A stretch of 64,000 bases of DNA from Neoceratodus forsteri (lineage: Eukaryota > Chordata > Ceratodontiformes > Ceratodontidae): positions 823,948,001-824,012,000 of the forward strand of contig CM057452.1 of assembly GCA_016271365.2 (NCBI GenBank). Reading direction: 5' to 3'. Numbering within the stretch: position 1 is the first letter of the stretch; every line of letters starts with the position of its first letter. Both the position numbers and the translations under genes were made by a program. The notes under the pieces were generated by a model that was given only the letters and a program-made list of their open reading frames with translations, did no database searches and had not been told where the DNA came from. This document shows, in pieces, positions 22,414-31,800 of this stretch.

Positions 22414-24081
22414 GTGGAAGCAGGGTGCGATAAGGCAGGAGCACTAAATGAGTACTTCTGCTCAGTATTTACTAAAGAGAAGAGGGGGGTGACACCCAAG
22501 GGGGGAGAAATGGCAGAAACAGGGGAGGAGAGTGTGGCAGATGGGGAAATCATTGATGGCAAAGTTTGGGAGGGTTTGAAGGCACTGAGGGTGGATAAGG
22601 CGCCAGGCCCAGATGGCATCCACCCCAGGGCACTGAAGGAGCTGGCAGAGGTCCTTGCAGTACCTTTGGCAAACCTATTTAATGCCTCACTACATACGGG
22701 GTATGTACCTCAGGACTGGAGGATGGCTCATGTGGTGCCCCTCCACAAGAGTGGCCCCAAGGATGAACCATGAAACTACAGACCAGTGAGCTTCACATCC
22801 ATGTGGGTAAGCTAATGGAGACTATCCTGAAGGAAAGGCTGGTGGCTGTCCTACAGGCCAAAGGACTACAGGACAGCAGACAGCATGGCTTCATACTGGG
22901 CAGATCCTGCCAAACCAACCTGGTGGAGTTCTATGACTGGGACAGGGGTCATGCAGTGGATGTCCTATATCTGGACTTCAGTAAGACATTCGACTCGGTG
23001 CCGCATGGAAGGTTGGGAAGTAAGTTAGTAGGCACAGGGGCCAGTGCAAAGCTGGTGAGGTGGGTAGGGAACAGGCTTCAGGGAAGGCAACAGAGGGTGG
23101 TGGTGGGTGGAGAGCTCTCACACCCAAGGCTAGTGATGAGCGGTGTTCCAGAGGGCTCGGTGTTGGGACCGGTGTTGTTTGGGATATTCATTGCAGACAT
23201 ATCATTGGACATCAAGAGCAAGATCAGTCTGTTTGCTGATCATACCAAGGTAGGAGCAGTGGTGGATGTCCTGGGGGGGGATGGCAGGGGTTTCAGGATG
23301 ATCTGGCAAAACTTGAAACTTGGTCAGACACCTGACAACTGGGGTTTAATGCCAAAAAGTGCAAGGTGCTGCATTTTGGGATGAAGAACCCACGGAGGAG
23401 TTACCAGCTGGGGGGAGTGCAGCTAGCCCAGACAGAGGAGGAGGAGGATCTGGGGGTGCTCATTACAGGGTCAATGAACAACTCAGCACAATGTAGGAAG
23501 GCAGCTGCAAAGGCCAACAAAATGCTGGGTTGTATGTGCAAGGTAGATCCTCGAGGAGGAGGAGGTGATTCTGCCACTGTATAGGTTGGTTAGTTAGAAG
23601 CACCTAGAGTACTTGTGTGCAGTACTGGCACCCTATATCTGAAGAGGGACATTAAGTTACTGGAGGGGTGCAGTGCAGGGTGACAAAGATGATAAAGGGG
23701 CTGGGGGACTTATCATATGAGAGGAGGCTGAGGGAGTTGAAGATGTACTCACTGGAGGAGAGGAGGGAACGGGGGAACATGATTGAAACCTTTAAGTACA
23801 TGAAAGGAATAAGCAAGACAGGTACAGAGGGACTGTTCAAAGTAAGGGAGGGAAGGGACACCAAGAGCCATGATATGAGACTGGAGGGAGGAAGGTTCAG
23901 GAGGGAGATGAGGAGACACTTTTTTACAGAGCGGGTGGTGGCTCGGTGGAATGCGTTGCCTGCAGAAGTGGTATCCAGCAGAACAGTGGACTGCTTCAAA
24001 AGGGGATGGACAGGACAAGGAAGGGGGTCAATGAAGGGGAAGGGTGGAAGGGAGGGGCAGTTTCAGAATAAGGGGTGCTAG
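22414..24081 (+). pseudogene. CR1 reverse transcriptase (inner copy)
   Basis: Pieces are 22414-22773 (ALNEYFCSVFTKEKRG, DKAPGPDGIHPRALKELA, RMAHVVPLHKSGPK), 22770-23384 (VGKLMETILKERLVAVLQ, RQHGFILGRSCQTNLVEFYD, VLYLDFSKTFDSVPHGR, GVPEGSVLGPVLFGIFIADI), 23366-23584 and 23668-24081 (KMIKGLGDLSYERRLREL, RMRRHF-like end, FFTERVVARWNALPAEVV). The catalytic box reads FADH (23232-23243), so the second Asp is lost. With TGA at 22771-22773 and later frameshifts the enzyme is dead. Confidence 0.85.
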
Positions 24082-24159
24082 CTGCACATTCAAGCAGACT
24101 TTATAGACCTCTAGGCCTTTATCTGCTGGCAAATTTCGTTTGTTCGTATGTTCGTATTT

Positions 24160-25070
24160 TGTTGCCCTTCTCTGGACTACCTTTACCCTGACTATGTCCT
24201 TATGGAGATGCAGCCTCCAGAACTGGACACAGTACTCCAGATGAGGTCTCACCAATGATTTGTACAGTGGCATCACCACCTTCTTTTTTCTGATGGTGAT
24301 ACCTCTCCCTATGCACCCCAGTACCCCACTGGCTCTCCCCACAGCCATGGCACATTGTTTGGCCACCTTTAGGTCATCTGAAATGATGACCCCCAGATCT
24401 CTTTCCTGTTTGGTGGTCATCAGTATCCCCCCCATCATGTAATCCTCCCCTGGGTTTCTGTGCCTCAAATGCATGATTTTGTACTTCTTTGCATTGAATC
24501 TTAGCTGCCACACCCTTGACCATTCCTCTAGTTTACCTAGGTTCCTCCTCATTTTTTCCACCTCTCCCAGAGTGTCCACCCTGTTGCAGAGCTTAGTGTC
24601 ACCTACAAAGAGGTATACCTTTCCTTCCAACCCCTCTGGAATATCACTTGTGAAGACATTAAGTAGGACTGGCCCCAGAACTGATCCCCATGGTCCCCCA
24701 ATGGTCACCCTCCTTTCCTCAGATTGAGCTCCATTTACCACCACCCTCTGTGCTCTATCCCTCATCCAATTTCTAACCCAGTTTACTACCTTGGGACCCA
24801 TTCCTTGGCTGCCTAGTTTGTTTACCAGACTTCTATGTGGAATGGTGTTGACTGCCTTGTTGAAATCCAGGTAAGCCAAGTCCACTGCTCTCTCCTGATC
24901 CACTTCCCTGGTCACCCAGTCAAAGAAATCTATCAGATTTGTTTGACATGATCATCCCACTGTGAATCCATGCTGCCTCAGATCCTGTGTTCTGGTGGAT
25001 TCAAGATTTTCTGCAATCCTGTCTTTTGGCAGTGATTCCATTATTTTCCCCACCACCAAGGACAGGCTGA
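24160..25070 (-). pseudogene. CR1 reverse transcriptase (outer copy)
   Basis: Minus-strand reading begins VSLSLVVGKIMESLPKDRIA, continues RQHGFTVG, hits a TGA where CGA (Arg) is expected (CpG decay), then SCQTNLIDFFDWV. An open frame from 24915 follows: LAYLDFNKAVNTIPHRSLVN, VLGPVLLNVFTSDIPEG, and the catalytic box as FVGD (24598-24609) instead of [43 protein letters not shown] and LVRPHLEYCVQFW complete the thumb. The open frame runs past the insertion point into foreign sequence. The changed dyad and the stop make it inactive. Confidence 0.85.
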
Positions 25071-25530
25071 CTGGTCAGCAGGTTTAGGGCTTATTTCTAG
25101 TAGATCACTGTGCTAAATATACTGTACATAAATGGGGTACTGTGGTATCCTGTGCTCTCTGTAGAATTAAAAAATTGGGTGTTTAGGTACCCCCCCCCAA
25201 GTTAAGTTACATTGGTGTTTGCTTTGATAAAATGCGAAAAATATGCACATTTTAATTATTTGTCATAATTACAACAAATATAAAGAAGAATAATAGGTAG
25301 AAACATTTGGAGAGTCAGCTATGTTTGAAACTGATATTTTGTGTAGTTTCAGAAAAGGGTTTCTACAGGCCATAAAAGTAATGCTGTGTATTCTTCATTA
25401 TGGACCCAAATATATCCCCTGCAGGCTAAACTTAGTACAGTACCTTATTTTTTTAGGGGCTATTTCTGCCAGGCATCTCTGGTAAAGATACAGAAGTGTG
25501 GTGCCTCTGGAATGGGTACACACTATAGTT

Positions 25531-25808
25531 TTGTATTGGTTCTTCTGTACTTTATTGTATTACAGCTCCACAGTGGCAGAGTATTATCAGTTTCCCTCTG
25601 TAGCATATATTTATTTAGATTGTTTTGCACAGTTGCATACTGTATATTTGTTTAGGTTTAGCAGAGGCCAATTTAGAAATGGGTGGTTTTCTGCATTTAT
25701 TTTGAAAATATGTGTACAACCCAGTAAAAGGGATGTAAGGTGGATAACCTAAAATGCCACAAATCAGCCTTGGACATTCATTATCATTGCAAGAATAATT
25801 TTAAATAA

Positions 25809-25847
<39 letters not shown>

Positions 25848-27098
25848 GACTGTTTGTTTTAATAGACAAACACGGTGTTATAGATTTCAGAAATATAAGT
25901 TTTTGTATGGCTATTTATAGTGACGTCTTTTTAGCCTGCCTAAACATCAAACTGTTTGAATCCAAAATTAAAATTGTGAAATTAACAGTATACACCTTGC
26001 AAACCTACAGTAGGTTAGTGGGAATAATTTACAAACCTTTGCATAATTAGCCTTATGGCAGGAGACTTTGAAAATACAAATCTTTATAAATAATCTGATT
26101 TTCACATAGTAAAAAATACAAAACTATAAATAAATCAAATGTGCACATTGCCATTTTTTCACCTTTTGTTAGTAATTTGAGTACCACAGGCTGTAACCTG
26201 TTTCTACCTATACAAAAGATTTTTGTTGTTTATATATTACATGCATAGAGAAGTTCAGCAACATATAGGTTTCCATGATTCATAGTTAAATAATAAGTTT
26301 TCTGCTGTCTTTTCTGCAACATTATTGAATAGAAATAGAATTTTGTTTACATTCCAGGCAGGGTTTAATGGTCACATGATCAGATATCAACAAAATATTA
26401 CTGCCTATAAAAAGGCCAGTCTACCAATAAAATAAACTTTCATGGCTTCCATACTGTTCCTTGAAGGGAAGCTATGACATTTTTAATTTTATATAATATA
26501 CTGCAAAAATGCAAACAATTGCCTGGCACAGGTGTATAAAATACCCCTAGCAGCAAAAAGGTTAACTCTCAAAATCATGTGTTATTTACTTCAACAGGTA
26601 CTGTACCTCCTATGCTGTAACTTGATGGGGAATGTCAGATCGGTTAAGAAACTGGTCAGTTAAGAACTTTCTGGCACTTAACTCCAAAATTGCACCTAAC
26701 TCGGCTTGAACTCTCAGGCAGAAAAGCTAGAATCAAAGGTAAAAGATAACTTTCATAATAAAAGTAGAAATTTTTCCACTATTTCAGGTATCTCGAAAAG
26801 GGGAAAATCAGCATCTCTTCTACCTCAAAGCAATAGTGAGTCTGAGTTTCCTACAGCAAGAGCAATGGTTAAAATCCCTTCGTGTAGCATCTGATATCAT
26901 ACATAAGCTTAAAAAGGTGTGACATTTTTAAAAAAGAACATTTTTTCAAATATTACCTATCAAGATCCTTATATAAATAAAAGATTAAAATGTATAGGCA
27001 TATAACCATACAGTACTCCCAAATGCACTGTATCATTAAAATGGTATTGGTTTACCTCTTGAAGCCAGGATTAAGTCCTACCCGAACCACAATGGCAG
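25531..27098. other. AT-rich unrecognised stretch
   Basis: Nothing coding is recognised. The stretch contains the TA microsatellite at 25811-25843 and AT-rich sequence with stops in every frame. The 62-codon open frame at 26706-26894 has no recognisable motif. The end at 27091-27098 is the left flank of the family A LINE tail. Confidence 0.4.
25811..25843. repeat. TA dinucleotide microsatellite
   Basis: About 16 TA repeats, preceded by TGTG and followed by TGTAC. The 79-codon open frame starting MYIYIYIYIYMY is an artefact of this repeat. Confidence 0.95.
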
Positions 27099-27120
27099 AT
27101 TTATTTATTTATTTGCTTTT

Positions 27121-27160
27121 GGTAACCGGGTAAGTGCACTAGGCATAGGGATGCCTATTT
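27121..27160 (-). other. LINE family A 3' hairpin
   Basis: On the sense strand AGGCAT-CCCT-ATGCCT (27141-27156) makes a perfect 6-bp stem with a 4-base loop. AGTGCACTTACCCGGTTACC follows to the tail. The same arrangement occurs in the copies at 45175 and 55373 and in the SINE at 16147. Confidence 0.65.
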
Positions 27161-28030
27161 TCAGGCATGACCCGGAAGAATACATTTTAGGGATACAAAA
27201 TCGTATATGTGATGCAGCACATGAAACAGTACAATACGTAGTCAAGTAAAAACTTACAGGTGTGGGAAGACAAATTCAGCAACAAGCGCAAGGAAGTTTA
27301 AAACAGTATGATAAAATTGCAGAACAGTATGACAGATAACACAATAAATAAGAACATAAGTATTACAATAAGGGCATACATAGAGAACAATATTTAAAGT
27401 CACAATGAGGTGGTTGAAAAGGGAGGGGAGGAAGGGAGTGTGCTAGGAGGGGGAGAGAGAGAGAGAGAAGAGGAAGATGGAGAGGGAGCTGGAGCGATAA
27501 AGAGAGAAGATACGAGAGCGAGGAAGAGAGGATAGAGAGAAGGAAGGAGAGGACCTGAAGGAGGGTGTAAGAGAGGTGGGGAAGAGAAACAACTAGAGAA
27601 GAAGACTGAAACAGTGCAGGGGAAGAGGAGTGGCGCTAAGGTGGGTTAAAGCAAGTGCAGGAGTTGACAGAGTGCTAAGGTGAAGTTTTTAAAAGTGGCA
27701 TGGGTGGTTGCTTGTCGAATAGCTTGGGTATGGAATTAGTATTTGGAGCCACGTGAGAAAAAGGCACGTGAACCCAAATTAGTTCTGTGTCTGGAAGGTG
27801 AAAAGGGCTTGGTCAGTCGATCGCAGTCCATAGGAGAGAGGCTGTGTGACCAGTAGGGATGTGAGGGATAGTGGGAGGCCCGTTCTGACAATGGAGTCAA
27901 TTAATGAGCCAAAAGCCTGTAGCCTGTGAGCGGAGGGGCACAGCCATTTTAGGTCACTATAGAGCTGGCAATGATGTTTGAAATGAGGAGATGCAGAGGC
28001 ATAGTGGCAGATGCTGTTGTAGGTGGTATT

Positions 28031-29290
28031 CTACTTATAGAGGGATGATTTGGAGGCAGAGAGATAGGTGACTGAGCCATATGTAAGGGCTGGGAGAAGA
28101 AAGCCTTGGGCCACAGCAAGTCTAGCAGATGGGGTCAGGGCATATCTAGTTCGGTAGGCACTACCTATTTTGGCGTTTACTGATTTACAGGTGGTTGTAA
28201 TGTGTAGATCAAAGTCTAGAGATTGATCGAGAGTGACACCCAGATATTTAAATGAATTGGTGCTGTTCAGTGAGGAGCCGTCTGCACATGGGATAGTTAA
28301 GGCAGTTTGATTTGCTTTAAGTCTAGCAGATGAGCCAAAGAGCATGGAGTAGGTTTTACTAGAGTTGAGAATAAGTTTATCAGTGAGCCATGATTGAATA
28401 TTAGCAAAATCTACAGCAAGAGGATGGTTTAAGTCGATAACAGTTTTAGCACTGTGGTAAATAACTAGATTGTCTGCATATAGCAGAGATGAACAGCTGG
28501 GTGCAAGGAGTGGGATGTCATTAATAAAGATAGAGAAAAGTAAGGGCCCAAGGATAGAGCCCTGGAGTACTCCAACTTGAATAGTGGAAAGGTCTGATAT
28601 AGCTGAGTTGAAAACTACAGCTTGCTTTCTGTCAGACAGGTAGTTTTCAAACCAGGCCACTGTATCATTGGCGAAGCTTAGGGAGCGTAATTTTGTAAGA
28701 AAAATTGTATGGTTGACCAGGTCAAATGCCTTAGTAAGGTCAATGAAGACTGCACCTGTTAGGAGGCCCAAGTCCATAGAGGCATATATGTCATTGGTGA
28801 GTTTGAGGAGGGTAGTGGAGGTGCTATGTCCTTTGCAAAAGCCATGCTGTGAGCTAGATAGAAGGTTATATCTTTGGAGATATTCAATGGTTTTGGTGGA
28901 CACTAGTTTTTCCAAAAATTTGCTAAGTACAGAGAGGATTGCAATGGGACAGTAGTTCTGTATCTCTTTGGGGTTACCCTTTTTAGGGATTGGTGTGACT
29001 TTAGCAGTTTTCCATATATTAGGTATTATGCCATGGCATAGAGACAGGTTGAAAATTTTAGTTAGGGGAGAAGCAATGAGTGGTGTGGCGGCTTTTAGGA
29101 GCCGAGGTTCAAGTCCATCAGACCCTGTGCTGGTGCTGTCAGGAATAGTGCGTAGCAGTTTTAACACTTCTCCTCTTTTTATACTCCAAAACCTAATGGG
29201 TGGGTGTGTGATTATTGGACTAGTATCGTTAGGGGGGTACAGTGTTGTGGACAGGAGGGACAGATATGAGGTAGTTTGAGAGATCTGCAA
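28031..29290 (-). pseudogene. LINE reverse transcriptase (family A)
   Basis: The 419-codon open frame covers linker, RT and thumb. Motifs in order are KTAKVTPIPKKGNPKEIQNY (residues 94-113), PIAILSVLSKFLEKLV, SQHGFCKGHSTSTTLL, FIDLTKAFDLVNHTIFL (182-198), GVLQGSILGPLLFSIFINDI and the catalytic box YADN (residues 271-274, 28469-28480) where YADD is expected. TNSFKYLGVTLDQSLDFDLH marks the thumb. The Asp-to-Asn change at a metal-binding residue would abolish polymerisation. Upstream frames at 29459-29229 (FNHHFADLSN) and 30869-29499 belong to the same polyprotein, separated by two frameshifts. Confidence 0.85.
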
Positions 29291-29498
29291 AATGGTGATT
29301 AAAAGAGTTTGCTATGGTTGTAGGATTGCTGCAGTGAATGCCATTTAACAGCATGTCACTAGTATGAGCCCTGTGATTAGCTCCAAGGAGTGATTTTATG
29401 GTTGACCAAAATTTCCTAGAGTCACCTGAGGCTTTTATTAGGAGGTCCTTACAGAACAAGCTTTTGGCTAAGCGTTATATTTTTCTTGCATGAGTTTC

Positions 29499-30869
29499 TC
29501 AGAGATCGATATAGATTATGGTCAGTCTGCATCCCAGTGATCTTGAACTGCCACCATGCTTATCCCTGGCTCTTATTTGGGTAAGCAGGGCTTTTGTTAA
29601 CCACTTAGTCTGAGTTCCACAAGTCCGTCGGGTGACTCGGGGAGCATGGGTGTCTTGTAGAGGGTTAAAGTGGCCCAAGAAGTAGTCAAGGGCCGTCTGA
29701 GCACAAGTTGAGGTGTAGATTGAGGACCAGTCAATCAATGTGAGATCATAAGTAAACTGCCCTAGGTTAAGGTTGGCCAGATTGCGGAAAGTAATGAGTT
29801 TTGGGGGTGGAGATGGTTTACTGGTAGACCAGATACAGTAGATGAGGGAGTGGTCAGTAATAGCATCAGCTAGGGTGCCTACACTTATTATGCTGTCAGG
29901 GCAATTTGTAAGGATCCAGTCAATCAGGGTACTGCTTCGAGGAGGAGCCATGACCCTAGTTGGGTCTGTGATCATTTGGTGAAGGCTGTGGCTTTGCACC
30001 AGGGAGTGAGAGGACTGGATTGCATTTCCAATCCAGTTTAGGTTTAAGTCTCCCAGTATAAGGACTTCATTTCGACTAATGGTGCTGTCTAATAGGGAGA
30101 GGAGTTCTTCAAGACCCTTATTGCCACAAGCGGGAGGGTTGTAGGTGCAGACTATGTGTAATTTTTTTGAGCCTAGCTGTAGTGTGGTATGAAGTGCTTC
30201 ACAGTGAGACAGTATAGGCAGTACATTATGGGATAGCAGCAGGTGCTGCTTATAGAAGATGGCAACTCCACCTCTGCGTTTAGATGAGGTTCTGTCTTGT
30301 CTGATGAGATTGTAATTGGGCAGGGAGCAGAAAGCATCAGGGGTGGAGGGTTTTAGCCAAGTTTCAGATAGGCACAGTATATCAGGGTGGTGTTGAGTGG
30401 CCCAGGCCTCAAGTTCCGCAATGTTATGAAGGAGGCCCCTGATGTTCATGTGTGCAATAAAGAGGCCCTTGGTGTCATTCCAGATTGTATTATTTCGAAG
30501 AGGGTTACCAACTGGTCCTGGGTTTAGCTCAACATCCCCAGCTAGCAATAGGGCCAGGAGTAAAAGGTACCATAGTTTATGATGGACGAAAGGGGAGGGC
30601 AGGATGCTGCTGGGCACTGGGGATTTATGCAGGGTGTAGGATAGGTGGTAGATGAGTTTTTTAGAGATGAGAAGAGGGGAGGTGTCACGTGGCCAGTAGG
30701 AAGGCATTCCCAGTATGGAGAGTTTGTAGTCATCTGGGTGGGTGCAACGTTGATTAATACTTGGAGGATAGTATAGAATAGGTAGCCATATAAGGTTAAA
30801 GAGAAAAGAGATTAGTAAAAATGCTCTGAGTGAGCTTAAATTAATGTTGAAATAAGTTAAGTGAGTCAT
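29499..30869 (-). pseudogene. LINE ORF2 N-terminus: leader, 2A-like motif and endonuclease
   Basis: This 456-codon frame has three parts. Residues 1-110 include a hydrophobic run (LRAFLLISFLFNLIWLPILY, about 14-33) and WYLLLLALLLA just before residues 111-119 GDVELNPGP, a full DxExNPGP 2A-like motif. From about residue 138 comes the APE-type endonuclease: FIAHMNIRGLLHNIAELEAW, DILCLSETWLKP (catalytic Glu), RGGVAIFYKQ, VCTYNPPACGNKG, ILGDLNLNWIGNA (GDLN, GDFN-type) and LADAITDHSLIYC (TDH in place of SDH). The 2A-like element would split the leader from the catalytic protein. A frameshift at about 29500 cuts the frame before the RT. Confidence 0.85.
30513..30539 (-). other. 2A-like ribosome-skipping motif GDVELNPGP
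   Basis: Residues 111-119 of the minus-strand frame read G-D-V-E-L-N-P-G-P, matching the D(V/I)ExNPGP consensus exactly. Skipping would occur between the final Gly and Pro. 2A-like motifs are known at the N-terminal side of some L2, Rex1, CR1 and Ingi LINE proteins. Activity here is inferred from the motif only. Confidence 0.8.
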
Positions 30870-31048
30870 TGGTGAGCAGGATGTCGGGAAAAATAGAAAT
30901 CTTTGAACTGCGAAAATCAGGACTTAGAATTGTGACCCAGTGTTAAAGGAGCAAAGCTTTAGGTGCTCACTGGAAAAGGTTGGCTAAGTGGTAAGATGGG
31001 TAGTGCTATAGATATTTACAGCGACTAACTCCCTTCTAGGAGGCACTC

Positions 31049-31218
31049 GAAAGAGAGAGCACTATTTGGTATCAGCGAGGTAAAAAGCAACAGAAAGTTC
31101 AGATTCCCACCTAAGATAATAAGAGTAATCGCAGAAAGAGAGAGCTCTATTTGGTATCAGTGAGGTAAAAAGCAACAGAAGTTCCCATATCCACCTAAGA
31201 TAATAGAACAATAGCAGG
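31049..31218 (-). repeat. Tandem duplication in LINE family A 5' UTR
   Basis: Two 85-bp copies start with GAAAGAGAGAGC at 31049 and 31134. They share TATTTGGTATCAG, GAGGTAAAAAGCAACAGAA and CCACCTAAGATAATA. A further diverged pair (GGGGCTGTCCAGACTGAACT and GAGCTGTGTCCAACCTGCAC, each before CTACAGG) lies at 31428-31590. Repeated 5' units are common LINE promoter architecture. Confidence 0.75.
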
Positions 31219-31669
31219 AAGTCCGATTTCACCTTAGCTTCAGGATTTGCAAACTGCATGGAAGTGGGAGCAGCTAATTAGCAAGGTCTCCGTCATCTAC
31301 CACAGTAGCTAGCGAGGGAAATGAAACTAATTATCACAGCTACTTGGCGCTTATTTGCAGAGCAAGGGAAGATAGCCCCTCTAGGACTGCAGTGGGAGTT
31401 AGGCTAACAGGCAGAGCAAAAGCAGGAGGGGCTGTCCAGACTGAACTACAGGCTGCTGGTTTTGCTAATCAAAGCTAATAGTTAGTAGGTTCCTTGTTTG
31501 TAGGTGTACAGTAGGCTTAGGACTAAGCAGGCAGAGCTAAAAAGAGATACACGGGAGCTGTGTCCAACCTGCACTACAGGTTGATGGTTAAAGTTGAGTT
31601 AGACGTATGAGGTTCCTTGTGTGAAGTGGCCGAGAGCACAGGTGTATGTGGTAGAATAGGGGAAAGTGT

Positions 31670-31800
31670 GGTGCTGCCTCTAGTGGTAGAAGAATATAAA
31701 CTGAAGGGTGGGAAAATGAGCTGATTGGTTAAAATGCCCTTGACAGCCCCTATATAAGGGAGAGCTGACCAAGGGTGTTGGTGGGGGTGGTGGGGAGCCG
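31670..31800. promoter_or_regulatory. Conserved 5' block of LINE A with TATA and CCAAT motifs
   Basis: On the plus strand, antisense to the LINE, ATTGG (31724-31728, inverted CCAAT) lies upstream of TATATAAGG (31751-31759) and GAGAGCTGACCAAGG. On the sense strand CCACTAGAGGCAGC (31673-31686) resembles a CTCF core with one G missing. The block 58895-59015 in LINE B has the same order. Promoter activity is inferred. Confidence 0.45.

Larger units (their letters stand above)
21105..24155 (+). mobile_element. CR1 LINE, near-complete ORF2, nested insertion
   Basis: This 3,051-bp plus-strand CR1 is flanked by ATTTTG duplications. It carries most of ORF2, from endonuclease (about 21310) to the C-terminus (24081), a short 3' UTR, and a tail of GTTCGTAT octamers (24143-24155). 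That octamer differs from the TTTCTATG-type tails of the other CR1 copies here and marks a separate subfamily. It post-dates the minus-strand CR1 it entered, which post-dates the satellite. Confidence 0.9.
20634..25083 (-). mobile_element. CR1 LINE, 5'-truncated, split by another CR1
   Basis: This minus-strand copy has its 3' end at about 20634 (reverse strand: CTGTCAGTTTTTATGCTTCT then ATGG) and enters RT near 25083. Its two halves, 25083-24156 and 21104-20634, are separated by the plus-strand CR1 at 21105-24155. The target bases ATTTTG are duplicated (21099-21104 and 24156-24161) inside the codons of VQRRATKMVQG. It lies within the ~395-bp array, and the satellite resumes on both sides. Confidence 0.85.
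17716..25530 (+). repeat. Interrupted tandem array, ~395-bp unit
   Basis: The landmark TACCAAATGT(A/G)GAGGAGGATT recurs at 17961, 18356, 18750, 20033, 20425 and, diverged, 25271. Direct spacings are 395, 394 and 392. Subtracting the two MITEs and the CR1 insertion gives about 409 and 396 for the interrupted intervals, so a single array was split. Units share GTAGCAGGCAATTTTACCCA, TTTCAGAAAATATATA, GTCTACAGGCCAGAGAAT and ATTTCTACCAGAC. About six units are present. Short open frames in the units are not genes. Confidence 0.85.
27099..31800 (-). mobile_element. L2/Rex1-like LINE, family A, near full length
   Basis: Minus-strand order: 5' block with CTCF-like and TATA motifs (31670-31800), 5' UTR with short tandem repeats (30870-31669), ORF2 with N-terminal leader, 2A-like motif and endonuclease (30869-29499), linker (29459-29229) and RT (29290-28031). 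The C-terminal remains are pyrimidine-rich on the sense strand (28030-27400). The 3' hairpin (27141-27156), the line CTTACCCGGTTACC and an ATAA-type tail (27099-27114) close it. No ORF1 was recognised, and no target-site duplication was found, so the 5' limit is uncertain. Confidence 0.8.

Noticed and set aside
21629..22619. Long minus-strand open frames of 222 and 233 codons
   Set aside because: They are antisense shadows of the plus-strand CR1 endonuclease and linker, whose catalytic motifs are readable on the plus strand.
25811..26050. 79-codon frame starting with IYIYIYIY
   Set aside because: Translation of a TA microsatellite.
26706..26894. Small serine- and lysine-rich open frame
   Set aside because: No recognisable motif, no conserved neighbours, length expected by chance.
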